A stretch of 31,931 nt of DNA. Origin: Micavibrio sp. UBA5703 (lineage in GTDB: Bacteria; Pseudomonadota; Alphaproteobacteria; Micavibrionales; Micavibrionaceae). The position numbers and the translations under genes are program-made. Below the pieces are notes generated by a model. The model was not told the origin of the DNA and ran no database searches. It was given only the letters and a program-made list of their open reading frames with translations. Of this stretch, positions 17,565-26,103 are shown piece after piece. The stretch lies in the NCBI GenBank assembly GCA_002420015.1, contig DIHF01000043.1:1-31931 (forward strand), read 5' to 3'. How positions within the stretch are numbered: the first letter of the stretch is position 1; every line of letters begins with the position of its first letter.

Positions 17565-18950
17565 TTAACGCCTTCCCGCCTTGATCCGGGCGAGGGATTC
17601 CTCTTTGCCTAAAATGGCGCAGGCGTGGAAAACGGAAGGAGAAACTGTTGTTCCCGTAATCACGGCGCGCAGCGGCATGGCGACCTTGCCGAGTTTTCCT
17701 TCGGCGTGGGTTTGCGCGATATCTTTACATGCCGCCTCGATGGCTTCGGGCGTAAAGCTCGACAGGGCTGCCAGTGCCTTTTCGAGTTCGGCAAGGATGG
17801 CTGATCCTGCGGCCAGAATCTCCCGTGCTTTATCGTCATAATCAAACGGCAGTTTTTTGGCGTAAAACGCGCCCTCGGCGGCGAATTGTTTGAGTGTCTT
17901 GGCGCGGCCTTTCAATTCGTCTGCACCTTTCAACAGGCGCTCACGGGCCAGCGCATCGATTTCCACGCCCATGAACGGCGCGGCAAGATCAATCAGGCGG
18001 GCGTTACCCGCTTGTTTCATGTAATGCGCGTTGACGCTTTCAAGTTTCGCAAAATCAAACCGCGCCGGGGATTTCTGGATATGCTCAAGGCCAAACCATT
18101 CGATAGCTTGCGCGGTGGAAATAATTTCATCATCGCCGTGGCTCCAGCCAAGCCGCAGCAGGTAATTACGCATGGCTTCGGGCAGATAGCCCATTTCCCT
18201 GTACTCCTCGACGGAAGCCGCGCCGTGGCGCTTAGACATCTTGGACCCATCAGGCCCGAGGATCAGCGGGATATGGGCGTATACGGGTTTTTTCCAGCCC
18301 ATTGCATCGTAGAGAACGTCTTGGCGAAAGCTGTTGTTCAGGTGATCGTCGCCGCGAATGACGTGCGTGACGCCCATGTCGTGATCGTCGACAACGACGG
18401 AGAGCATATAAGTGGGTGTGCCATCGCTCCGAAGAATAATGAAATCATCGAGCTGCGTGTTTTCAACCGTGACATCGCCCTGCACCTTGTCGTGAACGGT
18501 GGAGGCGCCGTCCAGCGGCGCCTTGATGCGGATGGCTGGTTTCATGCCCGCAGGCGGGGTTTGTTTTGAATCGCGCCAACGGCGGTCATAGGCAACCGGG
18601 CGGCCTTCTTTCTTCGCCTGCTCGCGCATCTGGCTGAGTTCTTCGGGCGTGCAATAACATTCATAGGCTTTGCCGGATTTCAAAAGCTCCCGCGCCACTT
18701 CGGCGTGGCGTTCGCGTTGTTCGAACTGGGAGACAATGTCGCCGTCCCAATCCAGCTCCAGCCACTTCATGGAGTTAATAAGCGCCGTAACAGCTTCTTC
18801 CGAATGGCGGGCGCGGTCGGTGTCCTCGATGCGGAACAGCATTTTGCCGCCGTGATGCTTCGCAAACAGCCAGTTGAACAGGGCCGTGCGGGCTGTGCCG
18901 ATATGCATAAAGCCGGTAGGCGAAGGCGGAAAACGCGTAACGATGGTCAT
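17565..18950 (-). CDS. gltX: Glutamyl-tRNA synthetase
   Basis: GluRS charges tRNA-Glu. The 461-residue protein is a class I synthetase with the HIGH-type motif PSPTGFMHIGT (residues 8-18) and the KMSKS-type motif DGSKMSKRHGA. Between them lies the YECYCTPEEL region. The C-terminal anticodon-binding domain is present. AAGGA stands 5-6 bases before the ATG. Many alphaproteobacteria have two gltX copies (one acting on tRNA-Gln for GatCAB); which type this is cannot be decided here. Its upstream region is almost wholly occupied by the hairpin at 18983-19044. Confidence 0.97.
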   Translation of the reverse strand: MTIVTRFPPSPTGFMHIGTARTALFNWLFAKHHGGKMLFRIEDTDRARHSEEAVTALINSMKWLELDWDGDIVSQFEQRERHAEVARELLKSGKAYECYCTPEELSQMREQAKKEGRPVAYDRRWRDSKQTPPAGMKPAIRIKAPLDGASTVHDKVQGDVTVENTQLDDFIILRSDGTPTYMLSVVVDDHDMGVTHVIRGDDHLNNSFRQDVLYDAMGWKKPVYAHIPLILGPDGSKMSKRHGAASVEEYREMGYLPEAMRNYLLRLGWSHGDDEIISTAQAIEWFGLEHIQKSPARFDFAKLESVNAHYMKQAGNARLIDLAAPFMGVEIDALARERLLKGADELKGRAKTLKQFAAEGAFYAKKLPFDYDDKAREILAAGSAILAELEKALAALSSFTPEAIEAACKDIAQTHAEGKLGKVAMPLRAVITGTTVSPSVFHACAILGKEESLARIKAGRR

Positions 18951-18982
18951 GAATTGTCCTTATCTATTTGTCAGGTATTTTT

Positions 18983-19044
18983 ACCACCAAGACCCCAGGG
19001 CACCAAGGGCTATAAAAGGCTTGGTGTCTTGGTGCCTTGGTGGT
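18983..19044. repeat. Empty palindromic element between gltX and comEC (element 3)
   Basis: Arms 18983-19007 and 19020-19044, 25 bases each, match at 21 of 25 positions as inverted copies around a 12-base loop. The right arm is three tandem 8-base units of the type CTTGGTGT. The outer ends are ACCAC and GTGGT, the same as those of the GxxExxY element at 30335-30787. It carries no ORF. It fills most of the 107-base divergent gap and ends 13 bases before the comEC ATG. A TATAAA lies in the loop (19011-19016). Confidence 0.75.
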
Positions 19045-19057
19045 TTAAAACACAAAG

Positions 19058-21190
19058 ATGGCGGGAATAAAAGGTATTTTTAATAATACGAAAGAATGGC
19101 TGCGGGAGCAGGGAGCAAGCCAGCAGGACCATCTGTTTTTATGGTCGCCCGTATTCATGGGGCTGGGGATAGGGCTTTACTTTCAATTGTCCGTCGAGCC
19201 GCCGGTTATTCTGGGGCTTATGATTGTTGCGGTTTCGTTCGGTGTCCTTGCGGCCCTCTGGCCGCACAGGAAATCAGAAAGAAAGCATCTGTGGCTGCTG
19301 GCTATGGTGGTTTTTCTGGTCGGGCTTGGCTTTGCGGTTTCAAGTGTACGTACGGCGCTTGTTTATACGCCGATGCTGGCAAAAGAGATCAGGGTGACCG
19401 AACTGACTGGCACGGTGCAGAGCATCGAGGACATGGGAGCGGAAGCGGGTAGCCGCGTTGTGCTTTCGGATCTGGTGGTTGAAGATTTGCGGCCGGAGGA
19501 AACGCCGCGTTATGTGCGCCTTCGATTGCGGAACGACGAGGGGATATTACCGGGCCAGCGGATCAAGGCCTTGGCGGGGTTGAACCCGCCGTCACCACCA
19601 GTTGCGCCGGGGGCGTTCGATTTCCAGCGCCATTCGTATTTTCTTGGGATCGGCGCGGTGGGGTTCATCTATAAGCGGCCTGAAATTATAGAGGGACGTG
19701 CGCGTCTAGGAGAAGGATTTCTTGAAACGCTACGGCTGCGCATTTCCGCCGCCATTGAAAAGGGGATGGAGAATAAACAGGCAGCAGCCATCGCACAGGC
19801 GCTTATTGTCGGTAAGCGTAAAGCTATTAGCGAAGCGGACGAAGAGGCTTTTCGTGATTCCGGTTTGACGCATTTGCTGTCGATTTCGGGGCTTCATATC
19901 GGGTTGGCTTCGGGCGTGATTTTCTTTTTCATGCGCCTTGTCATGGCGGCGTTTCCCGGCTTTGCTCTGCGCCATCCGATCAAGAAATACGCTGCGGGCG
20001 CGGCTTTTTTGGGGGCGCTGGGGTATACAATTCTGATCGGCGCGCCAGTGACGGCACAGCGTTCAGTTCTGATGATCGGCATTGTGCTTCTGGCGATTAT
20101 GCTCGACCGCTGGCCGTTTTCATTGCGGCTGGTGGCGTTTGCGGCGCTCGGTGTTTTGCTCTTTGCGCCCGAGAGTTTGACCAATGCCGGATTTCAGATG
20201 TCGTTTGCCGCCGTTGCCTGCCTGATCGCTGTTTATGAATGGCAGCAGCCGCTATTGTCGCGGGTGTACCGGGGCGCGGGGCCGTGGCGTAAGATCGCGC
20301 TTTATTTTCTTGGTATCTGCGCGACCAGCATCATTGCCGAGATTGCCACCGCGCCGTTCGTATTATTCCATTTCCAGCGCTTCGCGCTTTACGGCTTGCT
20401 GGGGAATTTCGTGGCGGTTCCGGTGACGGCCTTCGTTATCATGCCGATGGCGGTGCTGGCGTTGTTGTTGATGCCCTTCGGGCTTGAGTTCGCGCCGTTA
20501 TACATCATGGAGCAGGGTATTGCGGGAATTCTTGATGTTGCCTACTGGGTTGCCGGTTTGCCGGGATCGACATGGCAGGTGACCGCATGGCCCAAGGCTG
20601 CTTTTGTTACAACGATAGCTGCCGGGCTTATACTCATTCTCTGGCGCGGGCCGCTGAAGCTGGCTGCGTTGCCGCTTTTGATCGCGGCGGTAGTGGTAAT
20701 CATTCTGTACAGGCAACCGGATGTTCTGGTTGGTTCGGGCGGTGATTTGGTTGCTTTCCGTGCGGATAGGGATTTGTATGTCTCCGCAAAAAACAAGGAG
20801 CGTTTTGTTCTTCAGAACTGGGAGCGCATGCTGGGTGTGCCGGAAGGCGGCGCGATCCGGTGGCCTGCGGAAGGGCGCTTGAAGGACGGGCCACAGGATT
20901 TTATTTGCGATGAGTTTGGCTGCCGCCTGACGATAAATGGAAAGAAGATTTCATTTGCGCGGGAGCCATCATCCCACGGGGAAGATTGTGACTGGGCAAA
21001 CATCCTGATTTCTCCCGATCCGGTGAAGGATGAGGGGTGCGGCGCAGGCATCGTCATCGACAAGTGGAATCGCCGCGACAACGGAGCGTATGCGATCTGG
21101 CTGAACGATAGTGGCAACATCAAAGTGCAAAGCGCCAACGGTCTGCGCGGCAACCGTCCGTGGGTGGCTAAAGAGGCAGAAAGGCGTTAG
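19058..21190 (+). CDS. comEC: ComEC/Rec2-family DNA uptake channel protein
   Basis: ComEC forms the inner-membrane channel for single-stranded DNA in natural transformation. The 710 residues begin with two or more hydrophobic segments and a DUF4131-type region (about residues 30-200). The polytopic competence domain follows, with the signature SGLTHLLSISGLHIGL (about 268-283), and ends at about residue 560. The last 150 residues are soluble. I find no HxHxDH metallo-beta-lactamase motif there, unlike Gram-positive ComEC. No good Shine-Dalgarno sequence precedes ATG 19058. The stop overlaps that of the next gene on the other strand by 2 bases. Confidence 0.93.
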   Translation: MAGIKGIFNNTKEWLREQGASQQDHLFLWSPVFMGLGIGLYFQLSVEPPVILGLMIVAVSFGVLAALWPHRKSERKHLWLLAMVVFLVGLGFAVSSVRTALVYTPMLAKEIRVTELTGTVQSIEDMGAEAGSRVVLSDLVVEDLRPEETPRYVRLRLRNDEGILPGQRIKALAGLNPPSPPVAPGAFDFQRHSYFLGIGAVGFIYKRPEIIEGRARLGEGFLETLRLRISAAIEKGMENKQAAAIAQALIVGKRKAISEADEEAFRDSGLTHLLSISGLHIGLASGVIFFFMRLVMAAFPGFALRHPIKKYAAGAAFLGALGYTILIGAPVTAQRSVLMIGIVLLAIMLDRWPFSLRLVAFAALGVLLFAPESLTNAGFQMSFAAVACLIAVYEWQQPLLSRVYRGAGPWRKIALYFLGICATSIIAEIATAPFVLFHFQRFALYGLLGNFVAVPVTAFVIMPMAVLALLLMPFGLEFAPLYIMEQGIAGILDVAYWVAGLPGSTWQVTAWPKAAFVTTIAAGLILILWRGPLKLAALPLLIAAVVVIILYRQPDVLVGSGGDLVAFRADRDLYVSAKNKERFVLQNWERMLGVPEGGAIRWPAEGRLKDGPQDFICDEFGCRLTINGKKISFAREPSSHGEDCDWANILISPDPVKDEGCGAGIVIDKWNRRDNGAYAIWLNDSGNIKVQSANGLRGNRPWVAKEAERR

Positions 21191-21594
21191 TTTAATTCAG
21201 CCGCTAAAGCAGTGGTGTTGTACGGTTTCTGGGAATCCATGAATTTCAGGATAGGCGGTGTTATGCGAGCGAGAGCATTGGAGAAATCTTTAGATAAATT
21301 TTCATGGCTGATCCATTTGGTTTCTGGAGAATAACCGACTATTTCTTGCGTTTGAGTATCAATCGTCAGTGCAGTAATGTGTTCGGATATATCCTTCTTC
21401 TGCGAATGAACAGCATCAACCACAACATGCAGCATCCGTTGGTCGTCGCCTTTGAACAGGGCGGCTTCAAAAGACCAAGGCAAACATTTTTGCCATGCTA
21501 TCAAATTCATTTCTGTAAGTTTTAATGATAAGTCGTGCTGAAAATCGGGGATTTTTTGTTTCCAGATATCAAATTTGCTACGTAATGGTTCCAT
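21187..21594 (-). CDS. Hypothetical protein, 135 aa
   Basis: I do not recognise this protein. It is soluble, with no signal peptide or membrane segment. The central part has alternating hydrophobic residues (SFEAALFKGDDQRMLHVVVDAV, then ITALTIDTQTQEIVGY), suggesting a beta-rich fold of several strands. The C-terminal third looks helical. The reading frame is open for its whole length and is not the shadow of another gene. It sits tail to tail with comEC and 114 bases downstream of lexA. No clear Shine-Dalgarno sequence is seen before ATG 21594. It is somewhat richer in A+T than its neighbours, which may indicate acquisition. Confidence 0.6.
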   Translation of the reverse strand: MEPLRSKFDIWKQKIPDFQHDLSLKLTEMNLIAWQKCLPWSFEAALFKGDDQRMLHVVVDAVHSQKKDISEHITALTIDTQTQEIVGYSPETKWISHENLSKDFSNALARITPPILKFMDSQKPYNTTALAAELN

Positions 21595-21708
21595 CAGAAA
21601 AACAGAGTCTTACTCTTCCCAAGATGTTCATTATTGTTTTCGTGAGAGCTACGGTTAACACAACGTCACGACGCGCCGCAACAGTTTTATAAAAAATGCT
21701 TGTAATCG

Positions 21709-22383
21709 TTAATGATAGCTGCGCAGGAGCGATACGAGTTTACCCTGTATCTGCACGCGGTTGGGCTCGAGGATACGCGGTTCGTAAGCATCGTTTTCCG
21801 GCTCCAGCACGATTTTACCTCCGGCGCGGCGGAGCCTTTTGAGGGTTACTTCCTCACCATCGACCAGGGCAACGACAATCGTGCCGTTTTCGGCGGTGTC
21901 GCAACGGCGGATGACGACGGTGTCCTTGTCGTGGATTCCCGCGTTGACCATGGAATCGCCCTGAACTTTCAGGGCGTAATGCTCCCCGTTGCCCATGAGA
22001 TCGGGCGGGATCTGGACCGTGCGGCCCTCGTCCCGGATGGCTTCGATCGGCGTTCCGGCGGCGATTTTGCCCAGAAAAGGCACTTCACTGAACAGATCGT
22101 TACTGACGGCGGCAATATTGCGGCTGACATTGGCGGCGCGGCTTTGGTCAGCGTTCGCCGGGGCGTAACCGTCCGGCAATTTCTTGACTTCAAGCGCCCG
22201 GGCGCGGTGCGGCAGGCGTTCGAGATACCCGCGCTCCACCAGCCCGGAAATCAGGCGGTGAATGCCGGATTTCGACTTCAGGCCGAGCGCCTCCTTCATT
22301 TCCTCGAAAGAGGGCGCGATATCGCCCTGCGACATGCGCTCATGGATAAAAAGCAGCAAATCTCTTTGTTTCCGCGTCAACAT
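21709..22383 (-). CDS. lexA: LexA SOS repressor
   Basis: LexA represses SOS genes and cleaves itself when RecA filaments form on damaged DNA. The 224-residue protein has an N-terminal winged helix-turn-helix (residues about 1-65: MLTRKQRDLLLFIHERM and SGIHRLISGLVERGYL). The cleavage site is Ala109-Gly110 in KIAAGTP. The catalytic Ser144 lies in GDSMVNAG and Lys182 in VTLKRL. The length matches alphaproteobacterial LexA, somewhat longer than the 202-residue E. coli protein. A perfect alphaproteobacterial SOS box lies upstream at 22445-22459, implying autoregulation. Confidence 0.98.
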   Translation of the reverse strand: MLTRKQRDLLLFIHERMSQGDIAPSFEEMKEALGLKSKSGIHRLISGLVERGYLERLPHRARALEVKKLPDGYAPANADQSRAANVSRNIAAVSNDLFSEVPFLGKIAAGTPIEAIRDEGRTVQIPPDLMGNGEHYALKVQGDSMVNAGIHDKDTVVIRRCDTAENGTIVVALVDGEEVTLKRLRRAGGKIVLEPENDAYEPRILEPNRVQIQGKLVSLLRSYH

Positions 22384-22444
22384 CAGATAACTTTCCCCTT
22401 ACGTTCCATATTCTGTGCATAATTTTACACAATATACACTGTTT

Positions 22445-22459
22445 GTTCTATTTTAGTTC
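22445..22459. promoter_or_regulatory. SOS box (LexA operator, GTTC-N7-GTTC)
   Basis: GTTCTATTTTAGTTC matches the alphaproteobacterial LexA-box consensus GTTCN7GTTC exactly, with a 7-base spacer. It lies 62 bases before the lexA ATG and overlaps the last codons and TAA of trpC. A third GTTC (22462-22465) follows closely. It most likely mediates autoregulation of lexA. Binding was not tested. Confidence 0.85.
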
Positions 22460-23241
22460 ATGTTCTGTGTCAATAGCTTTTTTACGGCCTCTTCGATGTT
22501 CTCCTGCCGCATAAGGCTCTCCCCGACTAAAAAGGCGCTGTAGCCGCTGTTTTGCAGGGATTTTATATCGTCATTTGTCACGATGCCGCTTTCGGCTACT
22601 TTAAGCGCGGAGCCGGGGATCATGGCGGCCAGATCGTGTGCGGTCTTGATATCTACCGCGAGCGTCTTGAGGTTGCGGGAGTTGACTCCGATCATGGCGG
22701 GATCAAGCGCCAGAGCGCGCTCCAGTTCGGTTTTATCGTGAACCTCGACCAGCACATCCATGCCGAGTTCGTTCGCAAGGCCATGCATATCAACAGCGAG
22801 GGAATCTTCCAGCGCCGCCATAATCAGCAAAACGCAATCCGCGCCCAGCGCCCGCGATTCGTAGATTTGATATGTATCGACCATGAAATCCTTGCGCAGG
22901 AGGGGAAGGGTGGCCGCGCCGCGTACGATGCGCAGATCGCCGTCACAGCCCTGAAAATACGGCGTATCGGTCAGAACGGAAATACAAGATGCTCCGGCGC
23001 GTTCATAGGCTTTGGCGATTTCGGCGGGATCGAAATCTTTGCGGATAAGCCCCTTGCTGGGGGAGGCTTTTTTGACTTCAGCGATCAGGGCGGGACTTCC
23101 TTTGGTGCGCAAGGCACGGATGAAGCCGCGAGGAGCCGGCGCATCGGCGATCTTGCCTTTGAGATCAGCAAGGGAAATTTTTGCCTTTTGGTTTGCGACA
23201 TGCTCACGCTTGGCGGCGCAGATTTCGTCTAGCTTGTTCAT
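22453..23241 (-). CDS. trpC: Indole-3-glycerol phosphate synthase
   Basis: TrpC closes the indole ring in tryptophan synthesis (CdRP to indole-3-glycerol phosphate). The 262-residue monofunctional TIM barrel has IAEVKKASPSKGLI (catalytic Lys region), LLRKDFMVDTYQIYE, GVNSRNLKT and VAESGIV. ATG overlaps the trpD stop by 4 bases (ATGA), so translation is coupled. Its stop lies inside the SOS box of lexA. No TrpF domain is fused. Confidence 0.97.
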   Translation of the reverse strand: MNKLDEICAAKREHVANQKAKISLADLKGKIADAPAPRGFIRALRTKGSPALIAEVKKASPSKGLIRKDFDPAEIAKAYERAGASCISVLTDTPYFQGCDGDLRIVRGAATLPLLRKDFMVDTYQIYESRALGADCVLLIMAALEDSLAVDMHGLANELGMDVLVEVHDKTELERALALDPAMIGVNSRNLKTLAVDIKTAHDLAAMIPGSALKVAESGIVTNDDIKSLQNSGYSAFLVGESLMRQENIEEAVKKLLTQNMN

Positions 23242-24224
23242 GCGCTTTGTTCCTTTGTGAAGGCGGCGTAGTCGCTCAGAGTTTTGAGTGCCGCGCCGCT
23301 GTCGAGGGCATGCGCAGCTTTGGCGGCTCCGTCCTTTAAATCCTTTGCGCTGCCATGAATGACAAGAACGGCGGCGGTGTTGGCCAGAACAATGTCGCGG
23401 TAAGCGCCTTTTTGTCCTTGCAACAGGGATTTCATGGCGGCGGCATTTTCTTCAGCGTCGCCGCCTTTCAAATCTTCTGATTTCGATGTCGGCAAGCCGA
23501 AATCCTGCGGTGTGATTTCACGTCGCGAAATTTTTCCATTCTCCAGAACGGCGATATGTGTTGGTCCTGTGGTGGTGATTTCATCCAGTCCGTCGCTGCC
23601 GTGGACGACCCAGGCGCGCTGCGCGCCGAGGTTTTTGAGAACCTCGGTCATCGGCTCCAGCCATTTTTTGTCGTACACGCCCATCAGGTGAAAATTCGTT
23701 CCCGCCGGATTGGTCAGCGGCCCGAGCAGGTTAAAGATCGTGCGCCGCCCGATTTTCTTGCGGATCTCGCGGACGTTTTTCATGGCACTGTGGTGTCTGG
23801 GCGCGGCCAGAAAACAGAAGTTAAATTTGCCAAGCGCTTCTTCGAGTTTTTGCGGCGGCACATCAAAGTTAACACCAAGCGCCGCCAGCACATCGACGGA
23901 GCCGGATTTTGAGGTCGAAGCGCCGCCGCCATGCTTGGCGATAGGCACACCGCATCCCGCCGCGACCAGCGCCACGGCGGTTGAAATATTATAGGTGCCC
24001 GCGTGATCGCCGCCCGTGCCGCAGCAATCGACGGCATCGGAAGGAGCATTTATCTTGAGCGCCATTTCGCGCATGACTTTCGCTGCGCCGGTAATTTCAT
24101 CAACGGTTTCGCCGCGCTCGGCCAGTTCAATCAAGAATGATTCAACGTCGGCGGCAGGCATTTCACCGCTCATGATCCGGCGCATGGTCGCGGCCATTTC
24201 GCTTTCGGAGAGGGCGGCGCTCAT
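23238..24224 (-). CDS. trpD: Anthranilate phosphoribosyltransferase
   Basis: TrpD transfers the phosphoribosyl group of PRPP to anthranilate. The 328-residue protein has an N-terminal helical domain, the CGTGGDHAGTYNIST PRPP and phosphate-binding loop (residues about 68-82), KHGGGASTSKSGSVD, and FLAAPRHHSAMKNV. The length is slightly below the usual 335-345 residues, with nothing missing from the motifs. It is coupled to trpG and trpC by 4-base overlaps on both sides. Confidence 0.97.
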   Translation of the reverse strand: MSAALSESEMAATMRRIMSGEMPAADVESFLIELAERGETVDEITGAAKVMREMALKINAPSDAVDCCGTGGDHAGTYNISTAVALVAAGCGVPIAKHGGGASTSKSGSVDVLAALGVNFDVPPQKLEEALGKFNFCFLAAPRHHSAMKNVREIRKKIGRRTIFNLLGPLTNPAGTNFHLMGVYDKKWLEPMTEVLKNLGAQRAWVVHGSDGLDEITTTGPTHIAVLENGKISRREITPQDFGLPTSKSEDLKGGDAEENAAAMKSLLQGQKGAYRDIVLANTAAVLVIHGSAKDLKDGAAKAAHALDSGAALKTLSDYAAFTKEQSA

Positions 24225-24790
24225 AGCATCTCCACGAAATTCTTCAAAAGCGCATGACCGTTTTCTGTGGCGATGCTTTCGGGGTGGAATTGCACGCCGT
24301 GGATGGGTTTTGTTTTATGCGCAAGGCCCATGATGATGCCGTCCGGGGTTTCGGCGGTGATTTCGAGTTCGGGGGGCAGCGTGGCACGCTCAACGATCAG
24401 GGAATGGTAACGCGTTGCCGGGAAGGGCGAGGGTAAGCCTTTAAAGACGCTTTTGCCGCCGTGGGTGATTTCGGAGATTTTGCCGTGCATCGGCTCCGGG
24501 GCGCGCATGACGCGTCCGCCGAAAACCTGGCCGATGGATTGATGCCCGAGGCATACGCCAAACAGGGGGGTATTTTTATCCGCTGCCGCCCGGATCAGAT
24601 CAAGGCAAATGCCCGCATGGTCGGGATCGCTCGGCCCCGGTGAAATCACGATGCCGCGAGGATTGAGGGCAAGGGCATCCTGCACGCTGATTTTATCGTT
24701 GCGGTGGACAGCGACTTCCATCCCCAGATCGCCAAAATACTGGACGAGGTTGTAGGTAAAGCTGTCGTAGTTGTCGATCAACAAAATCAT
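24221..24790 (-). CDS. trpG: Anthranilate synthase component II (glutamine amidotransferase)
   Basis: TrpG delivers ammonia from glutamine to TrpE. The 189-residue class I amidotransferase has NYDSFTYNLVQYF at the N-terminus, the nucleophile Cys in GVCLGHQSIGQ, and His-Glu in QFHPESIATENG. GGAAG lies just before ATG 24790. In related genomes the gene follows trpE directly; here a gene on the other strand lies between them, so trpG-trpD-trpC must have its own promoter upstream of 24790. Confidence 0.97.
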   Translation of the reverse strand: MILLIDNYDSFTYNLVQYFGDLGMEVAVHRNDKISVQDALALNPRGIVISPGPSDPDHAGICLDLIRAAADKNTPLFGVCLGHQSIGQVFGGRVMRAPEPMHGKISEITHGGKSVFKGLPSPFPATRYHSLIVERATLPPELEITAETPDGIIMGLAHKTKPIHGVQFHPESIATENGHALLKNFVEML

Positions 24791-24824
24791 GGCTTCCGTT
24801 ATGGCGCGAATAGCCGGGTAATTG

Positions 24825-24847
24825 CAAGGGGATAAGCGTTTCCCTTG
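24825..24847. promoter_or_regulatory. Short inverted repeat in the divergent trpG / deacetylase region
   Basis: CAAGGG (24825-24830) and CCCTTG (24842-24847) form a perfect 6-base inverted repeat with an 11-base spacer, in the 80-base region between two divergent start codons. It could be an operator for a dimeric regulator of trpG or of the deacetylase gene. There is no consensus to assign it to. Confidence 0.25.
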
Positions 24848-24870
24848 GTAATGACAGGGCTGATAAAGCC

Positions 24871-26103
24871 ATGTATTCTAGCCCAATGAAACGCTACGCA
24901 AACCCGCGCGGAACCCTGCTTTTTATCCTTATTGCCGTGCCGATGATGGTCTTTATTGATCTCGTCGTGTTCGACGGGCGCACGCCTTTTTTGTTTATGG
25001 ATACTCCGGAGCAGGAGCCGGTTACTGTCGAAGAGGCGCAGATTTCCGAGAATGAATTCGTCGGACCGCTTTTGGACACGCCCGAGGCGGTTTATCTGCC
25101 GCAGCCAGAGCCGATGGTGAATACGGGCGAGCCGTTGCCTGAAAAGAAAGCGGAAATAAAAGAGGAGAAAGTGGCGCGTGTTGAGTCGCAAAAACCCGCC
25201 AAACCCAAGCCGCCTGTTGCCCGCCCGAAGGAACCTGACTGGAAGGCGCAGGTGCCGTCCGGAAGTCCCGGAAAGGTCGTTATCATTATCGACGATATGG
25301 GGATGGGGGCGAGCACGAAAAAGGTAATTTCGTTGCCAGGCCCGCTAACGCTTTCTTATTTGCCCTACGCTTCCAATTTGCCGGAGCAGACGAGCCTTGC
25401 GCGGCAATCGGGGCATGAACTCATGCTGCATATGCCGATGGAACCATCCGGCGGCGGTGAAAATCCGGGACCGGGGGTTCTGACGACGCGCATGGGTGAG
25501 GCAGAACTGAAGGCGGCCCTGAACAAGGGGCTGGATAGTTTTTCCGGCTATGGTGGAATTAATAACCACATGGGCAGCAAGCTGACCGCCGATCCGCAGG
25601 CTATGGGATGGGTGATGGATGTACTGAAACAGCGCGGCCTGTTTTTCATCGATTCAAAAACAGTCGGGTCTTCCGCCGGGGCCGCGATGGCAGCACAGGC
25701 AGGGATTCCTTTCGCTTCGCGTGATGTGTTTCTTGACCATTATGAGGATATAAATTCCGTACGCGCCAGCCTGGCCAAGCTTGAGGGTGTTGCGCGTGCG
25801 CAAGGGGTGGCGATCGCCATCGGCCATCCGCATCAGGCAACGCTTCAGGCCTTGCGCGAATGGCTGCCGACGCTGGCCGCAAAAAATATTACGCTGGTGA
25901 AAGCAAGCTCCGTTGTGGCGCAGGGCGCGGCGCAAGCCGTTTCTGCGGCAAACGAGCCAATACCGGAAGATCATAAGCATGCCTATACGGATGATGAATA
26001 TTACGGGAACGATGAATCTCAGGAGCTGCTTGAAACGCCCGCGTTTTCTATGACGGTTCCTGACGAGACGCTGTATCAAGTGCCAGTTGAGCTGCTCGAA
26101 TAA
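24871..26103 (+). CDS. Divergent polysaccharide deacetylase family protein
   Basis: The 410-residue protein belongs to the Polysacc_deac_2 family (PF04748, formerly DUF610). One membrane helix (about residues 16-36) anchors it with the rest outside the cytoplasm. A Pro/Lys/Glu-rich linker (about 50-128) leads to the catalytic-like domain: VVIIIDDMGMG, LPYASNLPEQ, ELMLHMPMEP, GINNHMGSKLTADPQAM, and AIAIGHPHQAT. Metal-binding Asp and His residues of the family are present. The substrate is unknown; an envelope polysaccharide role is an inference. ATG 24871 or ATG 24886 could start it. It overlaps trpE tail to tail by 56 bases and splits the trp genes. Confidence 0.88.
   Translation: MYSSPMKRYANPRGTLLFILIAVPMMVFIDLVVFDGRTPFLFMDTPEQEPVTVEEAQISENEFVGPLLDTPEAVYLPQPEPMVNTGEPLPEKKAEIKEEKVARVESQKPAKPKPPVARPKEPDWKAQVPSGSPGKVVIIIDDMGMGASTKKVISLPGPLTLSYLPYASNLPEQTSLARQSGHELMLHMPMEPSGGGENPGPGVLTTRMGEAELKAALNKGLDSFSGYGGINNHMGSKLTADPQAMGWVMDVLKQRGLFFIDSKTVGSSAGAAMAAQAGIPFASRDVFLDHYEDINSVRASLAKLEGVARAQGVAIAIGHPHQATLQALREWLPTLAAKNITLVKASSVVAQGAAQAVSAANEPIPEDHKHAYTDDEYYGNDESQELLETPAFSMTVPDETLYQVPVELLE

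Noticed and set aside
17886..18569. 227-residue open frame on the plus strand within gltX
   Set aside because: Shadow of glutamyl-tRNA synthetase, which has intact HIGH and KMSKS-type motifs on the other strand.
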